From assembly GCA_963682175.1 (NCBI GenBank), contig OY821772.1, positions 43,484,925 through 43,548,924 of the forward strand: DNA of 64,000 nt. Direction: 5' to 3'. The position numbers and the translations under genes are program-made. The DNA is from Triglochin maritima. Lineage: Eukaryota > Streptophyta > Magnoliopsida > Alismatales > Juncaginaceae. The notes beneath the pieces are model-generated. The model was not told where the DNA came from. It saw only the letters and a list, made by a program, of their open reading frames with translations, and did not search any database. Positions 24,871 through 37,670 of this stretch are shown one piece after another; positions within the stretch are counted from its first letter, which is position 1; every line of letters starts with the position of its first letter.

Positions 24871-25113
24871 TCAGGGTTTCCTTCTTTGCCTCCAATCCGC
24901 AAACATCAAAAGGTAATCATTTTCATACCTAAACAAAAACGTCTCTTTTTTTCCATGTTAATTTCGACATATCCGGTAGTTAAAGCCACTTTAAATCTTT
25001 GAACGAGACTTGATGACATTTTTTGTAACATCCTCAAACAGCGAAAGAATTTAAAATTTTATTACATACGATCAAACAGAGGATATTACTCAAATACAAG
25101 GAGACATGTGCAC

Positions 25114-25117
<4 letters not shown>

Positions 25118-25179
<62 letters not shown>
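25118..25179. repeat. (TA)n microsatellite
   Basis: A perfect run of 31 AT dinucleotides within the family-A LTR. Such runs are prone to length error in assemblies. Confidence 0.95.
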
Positions 25180-25182
<3 letters not shown>

Positions 25183-25439
25183 AGTATTTTATAAGTGTGA
25201 TTACATCAAAAGGCCATACTACAAATACAAGTAATCACTCCGACCTCAAAATGAGAGAAAACTGGATCTAGTAGCGACGCTCCTCTCCTCGGTCACCACC
25301 CCCTAACGCCGATCACAGCCTGAAAAGCAAACATGAAACAATACCTGAGTTTTCAGACGGAAACCCCGTATGCCAAACTCTACAATGCATGAAACTGAAA
25401 CACTCTAGCATGCAATTCTATCAACAAAGAAAAACACAA

Positions 25440-25960
25440 ACAACAAGGCTGGGCTCTAAGGCCTTTTCACCAAACCACAACACATACCACCATTACGGGG
25501 CTCCAGGGCCTTTTCACCCAACCACTGCAACACTCAACGTCGTCAAGCTGGGCTCCAGAGCTTTTTCATCCAACCACAACTCCCACACACAGTTACGGGG
25601 CTCCAGGGTTTTTTCACCCAACCACCGCAACACACAACGTTGTCAAGCTGGGCTCGAGGGTTTTTTCACCCAACCGCAACTACCACGACACGACCAGGGC
25701 TCCATGACTCTTTCACCCAACCCAAACATCTAAGGGCTCCAGGGCTTTTTCACCCAACCTTTATCACGCGGTTCATGCTCAGGCTTCAGCGCTCTTTCAC
25801 TCAACCTGAACGCACTACGGAGCTCCAGGACTTTTTCACCCAACCCCGCACAGACTAGCTGGGCTCCAAGACTTTTTCACCCTACCACAACTCTCATAAC
25901 AGTTACGGGGTTCCACGACTTTTTCACTCAACCACCGCAACACCCGTGCTCACTAGCACA
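25440..25960. repeat. Minisatellite with core GGGCTCCAGGGCTTTTTCAC
   Basis: Nine or more units of irregular length (roughly 45-75 bp) share GGCTCCA and TTTTTCACCCAACC separated by variable CA-rich spacers. It sits where the other family-A LTRs carry different tandem repeats. Confidence 0.85.
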
Positions 25961-26046
25961 CTTGCTGGAAGAACATCGGCACCACAACTCGCCTCACACG
26001 GACGTCCACAACAACCGCACCTCCAATGTGCAAAACTGGACACAAA

Positions 26047-26660
26047 CGGTCGACCGAACCAAGAGTCCTGGTCGACCGAATCTCACTAAAAATAGGGCAA
26101 TTGCCTCGACCGACACTCTATCGGTCAAACAATTCCCACCAACAACACACGTTCGGTCGAACCAAAGTCAGGGTCTGGTTGACCGTTTAGAAGGTCACCT
26201 CCCAAGTTCAACGAACATAACGACCAATCGGTCGAACGACAAAGGGGACCCGTTCAACCGAAACCCACTAGTGAAATTCACCAACGCACAACATCAACAC
26301 CGGTCGAACCCCCGATCACTCTCAGTCGACCGATTCCCACAAGTAAAATCCATCATGCGTCCAAACAATACCGGTCGACCGAACCACAATCGATCGAACC
26401 CAACCACTATTCAACTTAAGTCATCGGTCGAACGAGTCAAACAAGCGGTCTACTGTTTGGATGATCAACGCCCTCAACCGACCTACAACAGTGCACACGG
26501 TCGAACGGCAAAGGGACCCCGTTCAACCGAAACCAACAAGACTTGCCTCAAACGCACAACCAGTCGACCGCCCAAGGTCATCGTTCGACCGATGTGAGGC
26601 AGAAACCCGAATTCTCATTAGGAGCAGTCGACCATTTGCACCAACCGGTCGACCGATCCA
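26047..26660. repeat. Palindrome array (CGGTCGACCG type) in LTR A
   Basis: There are at least three exact GGTCGACC octamers (26047, 26371, 26646) and many half-altered sites such as CGGTCGAAC, GGTTGACC and CAGTCGACC over about 600 bp. Spacers are unrelated. The frame 25962-26597 stays open only because of this site-rich sequence. Confidence 0.8.
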
Positions 26661-28337
26661 GCAGTAAAATCTGCTGCATGTTTTCTTGCGACGAGTCTTT
26701 TGGTCTACCGTCGACTTCCAAATACTCACACAACAAAAGTGAGCTACAACAACTAGTTTGACATACCGTTAAGGTTTGAAGAAACCTTCGAAGAACCTCG
26801 ACGACGCTTCCACAACACTTCTCCCCAAAATACGATCCATTGACGAACGCTCGTTCGATCAACGATCGCACCTCCTCGTTGTTTCACAACCACACCTCCA
26901 CCTCTGTCAATCTCTACTCCAACCACAACCACTGAAAAAGAGGTAGGTTGAGAGAGAGAACGAAGAAGAACAAGGGATGAGTTTAGCAACCAACAACTCA
27001 CCTCCACAAGCAAAAGATGTCGACCACTTCAACCTCGCCGGAGATCACCTCCACTCTCCGGCACAACACTGAGGGAGAGAGAGTGACGTGAGAAAGAGAG
27101 AGACGTGAGAGAAAGTGAGAGGGATAAAGAAATCAGCTTATATACTCCCCATCACTTCAATCCTCACTATCCATCCAATCTCCAATCCATCTCAACCATC
27201 CAATCTAATCTCCTCCTAAACACCACCAAATCAACGATTAAAACTCAATTAGGATCAGGATCTCACACTTTTTTGCAATAAGCAGTTGTCAACATTTTGG
27301 TGAGACTCAACAATAAGCAGAATTCATTATGAGTACATTATAATCAAAATCCGCAGAAATATTGATTTGTTTCTTTTTTTTGATCAATTATCCTTTGGAT
27401 AAAACCTTTACCTTTTTTATTTTCTTTCCATAGGTCTTTCAGTATAATTAGCACTAATTATGCCACTAACAGAGAAAAGTAGAAAATGGTTCGATTGAAG
27501 GAACAAAAGTTAATAAATTTCTTTATCAACGGATTAATATGGAGTAACGTACACATTATGAATATGAACCCAAAATAAAAAAAATGGAACAAGTCACGTT
27601 GTTAAGGTAACACATACAAGTGGACTACATGAACTTGAATAATAAATTTAGCATGTGATTATCAATGACCAACAACTTGCTTTATTTCTTGTATGCAATT
27701 TAGCATGAGAGTTCGATCTCGATCACCTGAGGTCGTTGGTGAGGAGGAGAATGATGAAATTTCAAAGTGGAGACCAACAGGTGGAAGAACCAAAAGATGC
27801 AGTCGTTATTGCCTCACCAAGTGTAAGCATAAATGTATATACTTGTTTAGTTGTCTACTACTATTATATTTTTTCATTACTAATGTTGTGTATTTGTTTT
27901 TTAGTATGATTATTTGATTGAAGAAGATAAAACAGTGAAATTCCCAGATAGTAGAGAGATTACACTGGTTGGAATTTGATTTTGATTATGTTATTTGAAG
28001 TAATATTGTGATGTAATTTGTGTTGTTAGAGATTTTATGTTTATTTAAAATACTATTTCAGGTTTATCTGCTAAATTCCAAATTTATTTGGGTTTATTTC
28101 GTAATTTTCAGATTTATTTGTGTTTATGTTGTAAATTCCAGGTTTAAACATAAAAACTTAAACGATCAATCGAGTGAGCGAGTGGCTCACGAGCATCAGG
28201 CGAGTCGAGTACGAGCGCGTTTTTTCTGCTCTACTCGCCTATTGAGTGAGCGACGAGCGGGTAAAAATCCTTATCGAGTCGATCTCGATCCAAGCCCGCT
28301 CGCTCAATTATGGCTCGTTTACACCCCTATTTGTTTC

Positions 28338-29934
28338 CCTTTTCAATATGCAAAAGATTTTTTTTGAGATTTTATATGTTTCGGTGTTTTCCCATGCTTT
28401 TGTTTATGCATGTAATTGATGATTACTGAATTGTGTTGACAATTAGTCATGACCCTTATCAATATTGTATTTGAAATATTTCTTGCTCACAATATCATTC
28501 ATGTTATATGTAAAGCTAAGATTGTATTGTAGCGTTTTCTATTCTTGATTCCCTTAATGAAAAATAGAGTTAATTAAGACTTTATAATTCATGTATTTTT
28601 AAAGGTCTCTTCACATGTCTCAATAAACCAAGAAATCTATTTTCAGTTTGCTCGTTGTAGATCAATGAGTTTATGAGTACATGTACATCTTATTTGCACC
28701 TCAATTTGAACAATACTCAGGGCATGTATTTTAAATCATTGTTTTTACCTAGCTTTAGTTCTTCACTTGGTGTATATAAATATATGCCGTCAAAGATCAT
28801 TTTTATCGGTGCATGGTTTCAAACCTTAGTTTTGTTTAGTTTTGGTGCCTCTGGTGCATAATATATTGGTATTACAATATTATTATATAATCTCAGAATT
28901 CTTAAGTTTACAAATGAGAAATGATTCTAATTCTGCTTTGATATTGCATTTCTCCGATCGAACTCTGATTTGGGTGCTTGAAACTCCATTTTATGGTTAT
29001 AACGTGGGCATTGAATTATATACTTATTTTCTTTATAAGCATCATTTTTTTAAATTATACATGAGGGTTGCTTAAATATTATGTTGCCAAAAGGAAATAT
29101 TATTAATTGTAATTGACATTAAACGGATTTCATTATGATATTAATCAATATATGGACGGATGATATTTTTTGGAGCTTTTGAAACTTGATTTGAAATATG
29201 GCTGTGAATGATATTTGAGTTTAAAGTTCTTATAAATCTAAAAGATTTATAATGTGTTTAAAAGGGGGAAATTATTTCTATATCATGTTGCTTTTTACAG
29301 ATTCGTTTGCTTGATATTTACAATGTATATGAGTTTAAAAAGGGGTAATAAGTTGCATGTACCAATTATACTTAATGATTGTACGTTATAACTTTTACTC
29401 TATACTTGACGTCTAATCATGGATTATGGATGTTGAACCCAACCCATTGTCTTTTAAAATATCAATGACTAGAGAAAAAACATCAAATCAAGATAAATAG
29501 GAGGTTGTGATTTACTTCTGCTGTCCTATTTGTTAAAATGATTTTAAAAGTATTATGATTTAATCTCATGTCTATTTTTGTGGTTGGACAAAACATCGAG
29601 TTATTGATCAAAATTCCATGATTTATCGATCCACTGATGCATGAAAAGAAATAGTTACATATTTAGTAGTGCTTCTAAAATTAAGTGATATATATCTCAT
29701 GCAACTTTGTATTGATTCACTTGCTTAGTATAAGTTATATAAATTCTTAGTATCATGTGATTAAAAGAGTATCTGTAAAGTTATTCAAGCTTGTGATTAT
29801 TACTTAATTTTGATGCATCACATGCTCATTCACAACTATTACAAGCATTCATCTCGTGAGCACGTAATGTTCATTTTGATAGATGTATATATATATATAA
29901 TGTGCTACATTATAGTGGATCGAATTACCATGTT
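28338..29934. other. Intergenic AT-rich DNA, no gene seen
   Basis: No protein, RNA or repeat signature was recognised on either strand. A short (TA)n run lies at about 29886-29900. Confidence 0.4.
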
Positions 29935-31032
29935 ACAATGATTGAGTGGAACAACACTCTCTAAACTTGAGCACACTTGAGTGAGAATAGGAATTTAGAC
30001 TAAAGTGTGGAAGGTTTTGAGCTTTTGAGTGTTTGGATCTTCTCTCCAATGTTGGGGACAAATATGTGTGGGAGAGATGTGTAAAAATGTATTTTACAAC
30101 TCTATTTATAAGCCTTAGAGAGAATAGAGCCGTTGGGATTGATTGGGTGTGAGTTAATGTGTGATACACAAAATAGAAATCTGCAGGACCCAAATCTGAG
30201 TAAATTCGGTCGACCGTTTGGCAGTTTTGAACTAAGTTCGGTCGGTCGGTTAGGTAACGGTCGACCGCCCAACGCTACGACTTAGGTACACTTAAGTGAT
30301 CGGTCGAACTCCACAAAGGAATCGGTCGACCGATTTGTACCAGGCACTTTGGGGTTGACAAACAGTGATGTATTCGGTCGACCGAAATAGGTCTAGCGGT
30401 CGACCGTTTTTCAACAGGAGATTTGGGTTTGTCAAGAGATGGACAAACGGTCGACCGATACATGAAATGTATTTGGGGTATTTTTGGTTTAATACGAATA
30501 CGACTGTTGGGTATTTACGACAAAAGTAACGGTCAGAAAAATAAGTTCAGGCGGTCGACCGAAAGGTAAAACACGGTCGACCGAAATTGGGCAGCGAAAA
30601 TACATATAGGATACTTAATCATTCGGTCGACCGAACGGCATGTTGCGGTCGATCGAATGTGGGCAGATAGTTAAGGTTCAAGTTTGGTGTTTTCCGGTCT
30701 AAGTTTGGGTGATCTATTAAAGTCCAAATTATGTGAAATTTCATGTGTGACTTCTATAAGGAACATTGTGTGTGTTTAAGTTGATTTTAGTTCAAGTATG
30801 GTCAATATACACAAGTTCCTAAAGACTCAAAGAAATACAAAATACATGTCTTCAACTGAGCTTGATTACATGTCTTGACTTGATTTCCTTTCTTCCTCGA
30901 GTCTTGATCACATGTAGAGGTTAGCACAAAGCAATATATATGCAATGCAATATGTGTGCTACTCTACATGATCATAATTAAGATTAGGTTAATTAAATCA
31001 TCAAAACATAGATTAAGGTAAAAACACCAACA
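29935..31032 (-). mobile_element. LTR family C, truncated copy
   Basis: Read on the minus strand it starts at 31032 with TGTTGGTGTTTTTACC and parallels 8863-9975 closely, including the palindrome array (about 30207-30655) and a TATA-like TTATAAATAGAG near 30100. The match stops near TGTTGTTCCACTCA (about 29940), so the terminal 400 bp present at 9976-10378 is missing and no target duplication can be shown. Confidence 0.82.
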
Positions 31033-31892
31033 AATATATTGTGATCATTTTTATTAAAAATTATATGTATTGGCCCAGAAGACGAATATCTTAATATTCA
31101 TGCAACGCTACCACATAATGATTTAGAGATTATTCATTCAAAGAGTGTTATGAAATTTTATGATAATCCCTGAAGGATTCGTATGACTGTCAAAACGACG
31201 TGCAAATAACCAATTTAGTAATAATGCACGTCAATCTCTAAATCAAACCTTATGACCAAAAGATCATAGTTATATAGAGTTTAGTAGTAAATAAAAATAT
31301 TTTATTGATCCGGACTCAAAGTTTAATACCGGTCCAGGGTCCGGAGCCGATCTGATTCCGGTCCGGTTCGGGTCGGACCGGTTGCTCACCCATACTTGTA
31401 ACGTACACCATTTCATTCGATTCATTTAGCCTATAAATAAGATACTATTGTAATATTTTGGTGATAATGAAATACAACAATTATTTTCTCCTAAATCTTC
31501 ATCTCCTTTGCTGCATGTCTATTTATTTTATAACATGAACAACATTATAGTATTTTCAATCAATTATACATTTTTACGATGGTATGGGTACGACGACAAT
31601 GATTTTTGTGTTTGTTCCGAATATGAAACTATAATGTGTATAAGTGAATCTTAATACAATTCTTCTAGATATATATTATTTCACGTACGTGTTGAAATGA
31701 ACACAAATTTAATTTAACATTCAACCATTTTCATAAACATCTCATATCCATGGTCACGAATCAAACAATCCTTTGATTTTGATTTGTACGTATACAATTC
31801 ATACAATATATCAAATATGACGATCAGATTTATTATACAACAATGCACGAAAGCACGTGAAGCTGAGTTTTGTTAACTAGGTGCTAAGCATT
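31033..31892. other. Intergenic DNA with transposon fragments
   Basis: At about 31305-31395 a GC-rich block (CCGGTCCGGTTCGGGTCGG then CTCACCCATA) resembles one end of a hAT-type element. From 31405 to 31545 there is a family-E LTR-like module. The rest shows nothing recognisable. Confidence 0.45.
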
Positions 31893-32940
31893 GTCCTAAT
31901 TATATTTTTGTCATTTACATTTCATTTGATACTCATTTCGTCCCGTCTCTTAAACTAAAAAAATTATTTAAGGTTTCCTCACTTTAACAGTACAAACACA
32001 AAGAAAATGTCCGACGAACCATCTAAATCATTCGAATTTAAAAAATTCAATTTTTTTAAATAAGAAATTCTTAAAATTATACAGGGTATTATCTCAAATT
32101 ATTTCAGGTTCCGTTGCAAAATTTTGGTGGTAACGGGGTGGATTCAAATGAGTTTTTTTGTAGGTCATGAAGTATTCTCAGCATGTTGTTGTAATATTTC
32201 AAATGTATTGTATAACCGTCTATACATGGGTAAATAAAAAAGTCATATCCATTTTATTGTAGTGTGATAACTAACTTCCATTTAGAACTAAAATAGTTGT
32301 GAATACTTCAACCCAATTAACAAAAACATTCTCGAACGTGGGACTAATGCTACATGTATCCAACATGTAGTTTAGTCCCACGTTGGAGAATCATTTTTTG
32401 TTGGTTGGGTTGAAGTACTCTACTACTCTTTTAGTTCTAAATGAGAGTTGGTTACCACACTACAATAAAAAAGTGAGATATATACATTTAATGGTCAAAA
32501 GATTGACAACTTGGGCTTAAGACAGTTGTAATTTTTTTACCCCTATATAGGCAGTTATACACTACATTTGAAATTTTACAACTGCATGCTGGGAATACAT
32601 CAGACTTACAAAAAACTCACTGTAATACACTGCATTACTACCGAATTTTTACAATGGAACCTGAGATAATTTGAGATAACATACCGTATAAATTTAAGAC
32701 TTTTTATTTAGTTTTTTCTCCCGAAAGGGGCGTCTGCAGTAGATGCCTCACCATGTGAGCCGTTTTACCCAGACGTCTTCCCAATTACTATTTTAAATTC
32801 ACATGATTCAGATGGTTCGTCAGACATTTCTTGGTGTTGGTACTAGTAAACTGAGAAAAACTTAGACAAAAGTCTTAGTTTAAGAGACGAGACGAAATGA
32901 GTATTAAATGGAATGTAAATGACAAAATGATAATTGGGAC
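31893..32940. repeat. Long inverted repeat (foldback/MITE-like), about 1 kb
   Basis: The left arm starts GTCCTAATTATATTTTTGTC and the right arm read inward starts GTCCCAATTATCATTTTGTC. The arms match with indels through most of their length, meeting near 32360 at CTACATGTATCCAACATGTAG. Shared landmarks are CTCATTTCGTC..GTCTCTTAAACTAA and GACGAACCATCT. Transcription of either strand would give a long hairpin. No coding content and no clear target duplication. Confidence 0.85.
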
Positions 32941-33049
32941 TCACGATTTTAATAAGGATTTTTTTTCAAAATATTTTTTTTTAATTTTTTTGCCAAAATA
33001 GACCCCAATTAAAAGTATTTTTCAAACTAGATCCGCTGCCACCAAGTGG

Positions 33050-33370
33050 TGACACGTGACGGTGGCAGGTTTGTTTTTTAGTGCATACAGAACTCGGCAT
33101 CACCAGTGTCGAGTTCTCTTTGGTTTTTTATTGCCCAACACTTGACATACTTCACCCGATCTGAGTTGCTTGGAAAACAATGTTTCAAATAGAACTCGGC
33201 ATCGCCAGTGCCGAGTTCTATTTGAAACACCTCCTGTCAACTCAGACGGTTGGAGGGTCAGGAGAAGTGTTTCAAAGAGAACTCGACACTGGGGATGCCG
33301 AGTTCTATTTGTGTGAACTCGCTTCCTCAATGACGAGTTCTCTTGAAGAGTGAGTACAAGTTCATTTAAT
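33050..33370. repeat. MULE2 left terminal repeat with hairpin units
   Basis: Palindromic units such as AGAACTCGGCATC..GTGTCGAGTTCT (33090-33116), GAACTCGGCATC..GTGCCGAGTTC (33193-33219) and GAACTCGACACT..GATGCCGAGTTC (33279-33305) recur about every 90-100 bp. Confidence 0.8.
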
Positions 33371-33621
33371 TTAAGAACTCGACAATTTCATTTCCTGTTT
33401 GACAACAAACACAACAAATACAATTTCATTTCCTGTTTGACAATAAAGACAATCATTCCAATTACCAAAACACAATTCAACCACAAAACACAAACAACAA
33501 CGATAAAACCAAAACAACAAACATTTTAAACAACAAACAACCACAAGAACGAGTTTAACATTTTAACATAAAACCAAAAGTAGTGTAATAACAACCAAAT
33601 AAGTTTAACACAACTAAATAT

Positions 33622-36600
33622 TTATCCTAAGTGACATCTCAATCTCTTTTTCCTTTTAGGACGTACTTGAGCACGTCCTCTCCCACTGCCGCGTCCCCCT
33701 CTTCGTGCTGCATTCTCTGTATCCCGAGTCAGACCGCCAACGCCTTCTTGAGTGTGTTGATCTTCTTCTTCAACGATGTGATCCTGACTCAAATGTAATG
33801 TGGGTTCTTCAGCACCAAAACACATGAGTCAAACCTTCGTTTTTTCCCTTCAATTTTCCAACCATCAAAGAGCATGTTTTGTGATCTCTGATCGCCTCAT
33901 GAATTTGATGGAGTTCTTCGTGGAACTCATAACCTCCGTGCATCTACATATAATTAAACAGTTCATCAAACATTAAACATAATTTTAAACACATGGTAAT
34001 TGTTTAAATAAATGTTTAAATCTTACAATCTCTCGCTCTCTTCCCCTTCGAGGTCTGCATAAGGTATGAGTCAGAGCCAAGCTTTTATGAACAATCCAAC
34101 GTACGGTGATGCTCCAGTACCATTCCATATACAACCGTGTGCTCTCTTCAGGAGTGACACCTAGGAGTGGTCGTTCAAACTGTAGACGATCTCTTCTATG
34201 CGACCAATGCTGAATGAATCAGTGATTTTCTGCCAACCAATTAACGTCTGCCCTCCCCTGAGCCGATTTCACCACATGTCTCTCCATCGGCTCTGGATTG
34301 TCTTGCTGTAGACCTAACTGTCTCATCACTCGGTCTGGACAATGCATAACCATCTCACCAAAATTTATAAGCCAAGTACGACTCGTCCAGGTCTCTGAAC
34401 CTTCCGTACATAGTGGTGATAACTGACTAAGATCCAAATGTGCATAAGGGTCCCATATCACTTGATCGAATTCTTGTGCGTCTAGCTCCTTCTGATAAAA
34501 AATCAAGTGTCGTCGTCTTCGCACTACCCTTGAATGTTCTTGGTCTTCTCCAACGGGCACCTAATGGTGCCCTATCGTCCTCCAGGTATAATAATGGTAT
34601 GCTCTTCAAAGGCCTCCCAATGTGTAGATGTTCCCAGCACCACAATCGCAGGAACGTAAGAAAAACACACAGATGTTTGGTCAGAATCAGTGAAGCTTCG
34701 TCTAACATGTGATATAAGTGGGCCAGAGCCGCACTACCCCAACTGTACTCCGATGCGATGGCCAAATCTCTGAGCAAAGGCATGTACTTCAATTGAATCA
34801 TTGTGCCACTCTTATCTGCCAAAATACTGCATCCCAGCATGAACAAAATAAAGGTTTTAGTGTGTCGTGTAACCGTCTCCTCGTCAGCATCAAAAGGTAA
34901 CTGCTGAATCTGAGCTTGCAACCCACCCAGAGTTACGAAACCCTTACGACCCAAGTCATCGAGGACCTTGTAGGATTTCGTGTCCCTATGTATGTATATA
35001 TTTAAAAAAAATTAATACAAACATACAAGATCGATTTCATATTTTCATTGATTTTACGTACATGTATTTGTTTATTCTAATATCATTCATTCCTACACAT
35101 TAAAAATAAACAAATGATAGAGGATCATACCCAAAGGTTCTCTAAAACATTTTAGAAAATCCGGAGTTCCGTTGCTCGTCGAATCGCCCGCCGATTCGCC
35201 TTCAAGTGTTCACCAAACTCTAAACATATTAGAGAGAAATGAGCTAGCCAATCAATCTCTAATTAGGCTTAGAATCTAGCTAATAACTCATCTTTAACCT
35301 CCTGAGATTTCTATCTCTAAAACTTAAAACTATTAAGAGATTTTCGTTGTGATTAAGGTAGAGATTAATGAGAGAAAGAATTTTTGCAATAACATAAACA
35401 AGTAGGATTATGGGTCCTTTTATAGGCTCCCAAAACATTTTTATCAAGAACTATTCTTTAGTCATGATCTCTTGCTTATTCTCTCCTAAAATTAATATCA
35501 AATTGCCACATAAGCATCCTAAAAATTGTTTAATTAAATCTGAAATTAATCCAACCCATGATATAATTATTCTCTTAATAATTCAGGCAAAAATTGTACT
35601 TTTCGGTTGACCATGAATTCTTCTCGGTTAACCGAACCATTCGGTTTTAACACATGTTCGGTGGACCGTGAGCTAGACGGTCAACCGAATATGCATGAGA
35701 AAAATTCTCTTGAAAAATTCGGACGATCTGCGTCTTGCTCTAGTCGACCATTGACCCACCAAAATTTCTCCAGGCGAACATTCATCGGACGACCGTGTCA
35801 CATTCGGTCTACCGAAAATATCCCAAGATATTTTCTCTCGGTTGACCGTTCACGCTTTGTTGACCAAACCTAATTGTCCAGGCACTCCAGACAATTTCGA
35901 TCGACCAATTGTGTTTACTCGTTCCCTGTTCGGTTGACCGTTCCGAAGACACCTCGGTCGACCAACCCTAAACAGTTTACCGTGTTTGACCCCGATTTTG
36001 GTTTTGTCAAAATTTGGATTTATTTCCAACAAAATTTGTTCTTTTGAGGTTTTTAGCAAATTCATATCTTATGTAATATATTATCCTATGCAATATTAAA
36101 ATTATTACACCCCATAATATACACACCTCATATGAATTTATTATGATTCTAATTATGTCAATTCTCATGACATATTGATTTTATTCATTCACCACATGTG
36201 TCCCTTTTTCACATGAAACCCGACACATCATATGAACTCAAAATCAAGTTTCTTGTTTCCCAGTTTTGTGGTGTGACCTATAGGAAGATCTAAGCCAAAT
36301 TGGCAACGATATTAAACACTTAATATCTCAAACTATAAGCGGTATCTAGCTACACATTATAGTCACCCAATTAGCATAGATATCTTTGTTCCACTTGAAC
36401 TAAACACAATCCATTTAGTGATGTAAATGCATCACTTGTGTCCGTCCCTTGCCACATGATATTAAGAATATATACAAAGTAGAAATGTGTCACCTTTGTA
36501 TTATATTCATTTCTTGATGTCTGTAAGCTAATTACAACTATCTAACTTAACTCAAGTTACATTGTGCACATTATAATTTTGCTTTATCAATGGGCACACT

Positions 36601-37670
36601 AATATCATCACTCAATTAAGAGGGGCAACGATAATCGTTTGACTAGCTATCTTTTCCAGCACAAGTCATGTTCAACTAACTATTGTCTTTATCACTATAC
36701 TCATTGATAGTTTTTGACAATAATCAAATTAAACACTTCTTGAGTGAAAAGATATAAGTCTCATATTTTAGGATCCAAGACACAGTAAAACATTAATGAC
36801 ACGAAACATAATTCCATAATGTTTTACTTGTTAGGTCTATTCAATATATAAAAGTAATCTTTTTCTTTTTTATATACTCGTGTCGTCAATTATTTGTAGA
36901 GCTACAACAATCGATAACCAACACGACAATCTTATCTCGGTGATTAATGTTCCATGTTAATTACCATGATTGTGAATAACTTTTGATTTATGTAAACCAT
37001 TATCTTTTAGAGCTCTACGGTTAAGGATCAATCGCATCTTCCTTAACACTTCCAAAAGACGAATACCATAATCAAGGAACAAAATGTTTGCACATCCAAT
37101 TCATAGTAATTGACATATAAAAGTAAAACTTCACATTCCTTTCAGACCTAACCCAATAAATCCATGCAGACCTCTGACCAAATGTACTCCTGAGATTCAC
37201 ACACCGGCAAACCATCTACCCGCAAGCTGGTAATCATAGAGATGTCATGCAAGGTGCAAGTGATCTCACTATGTCACAGGTGAAATGAAAGAGTCTCCAG
37301 TCTCCAAAGCTCAATCATCGCCCCCAGCAAGGTATGGTCCAACTGTACTCGGCCCAACTGAGTGACTGTGTCAAACCCGGTCATATCTAGCAGAAACAAC
37401 ATCCTCTCATCGGTGATATGTCATTCGTTGAGCTTCGATCCATGCTCAACGCATTTTATGCCATCAACATCCTTATGCAAAATTTAAGATAAATGTTAGA
37501 ATATCAATACATACGTGCAAATATTTCACTTAAGGTAGTAAAATACTTACAAAATCTTTAAACAAGTCAGACTTGTGGTTGACCTGCAAAACGAACACTG
37601 ATCTGTCTACCGGACCCTGTGAAGCGTAGCTACCTCTAACTGAACCAGTACTGGAACCACCAAACTCCAT
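33622..37670 (-). pseudogene. Plant mobile domain (MAIN-like) gene in MULE2, interrupted and stopped
   Basis: Exon 1 (37551-37670) reads MEFGGSSTGSVRGSYASQGP then VDRSVFVLQVNHKSD, matching the PMD start (GP-D-SVL-LQ-HRS), with a GTAAGT donor. Exon 2 starts at 37471 (AG acceptor) and runs toward 37145. A solo LTR (34969-37144) then splits the frame. The core resumes at 34954 with GRKGFVTLGGLQAQIQQL, DADEETVTRHTKTFI, WGSAALAHLYHMLDEAS and WCWEHLHIGRPLKSIPLLY, and continues with DAQEFDQVIWDPYAHLDLS and LINFGEMVMHCPDRVMRQLG (34219-34560, other frame). A basic tail RPKRKKRLRCHLG ends at 33622. Broken by TGA for Trp in exon 2, a second TGA in FHL-stop-HSEIT, frameshifts and the LTR. Homologues act in nuclear silencing; this copy cannot make the full protein. 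Confidence 0.82.
34969..37144 (-). mobile_element. Solo LTR, family B, inside the PMD pseudogene
   Basis: In plus orientation it starts TGTAGGATTTCGTG and ends CATTCCTTTCA, with perfect 5-bp duplications GACCT at 34964-34968 and 37145-37149. The TATA region (CCTTTTATAGGC, about 35417-35428) and a palindrome cluster of GGTTGACC, GGTTAACC and GGTCAACC types (about 35600-35970) are present. The unoccupied site is preserved in MULE1 at 6843-6847. Confidence 0.92.

Larger units (their letters stand above)
25024..27267 (+). mobile_element. LTR family A, full-length solo copy
   Basis: It starts TGTAACATCCTCAAACAGCG and ends GATCAGGATCTCACA. The flanks are TTTTT (25019-25023) and CTTTT (27268-27272), one mismatch from a 5-bp duplication. 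Order within the LTR: AT start, (TA)n, a GGCTCCAGG minisatellite (25440-25960), a palindrome array (26047-26660), a GA-rich stretch, and GCTTATATACTCC at about 27137 as the likely TATA box. This makes U3 very long and leaves about 130 bp for R-U5. No internal region is attached. Confidence 0.8.
24324..28329. mobile_element. hAT-type element carrying a nested LTR
   Basis: The ends are TAGGGCTGTCAAG at the left and GTTTACACCCCTA at the right, inverted copies of TAGGGNTGTNAA, with perfect 8-bp duplications TTTGTTTC at 24316-24323 and 28330-28337. Subterminal sequences are full of GCTCG/CGAGC motifs. About 1.76 kb remain when the family-A LTR at 25024-27267 is removed. Internal sequence includes a CCTCCT-rich repeat (24640-24870) and a possible exon at 27704-27820 (reading RSRSPEVVGEEENDEISKW) that I do not recognise. 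No hAT transposase catalytic or dimerisation motif was seen, so it is probably nonautonomous. Confidence 0.88.

Noticed and set aside
25962..26597. 211-codon open frame
   Set aside because: It lies in the palindrome array of an LTR. Sites such as CGGTCGACC give repeated VDR/GRPN residues, and stop codons are rare because of the base composition.
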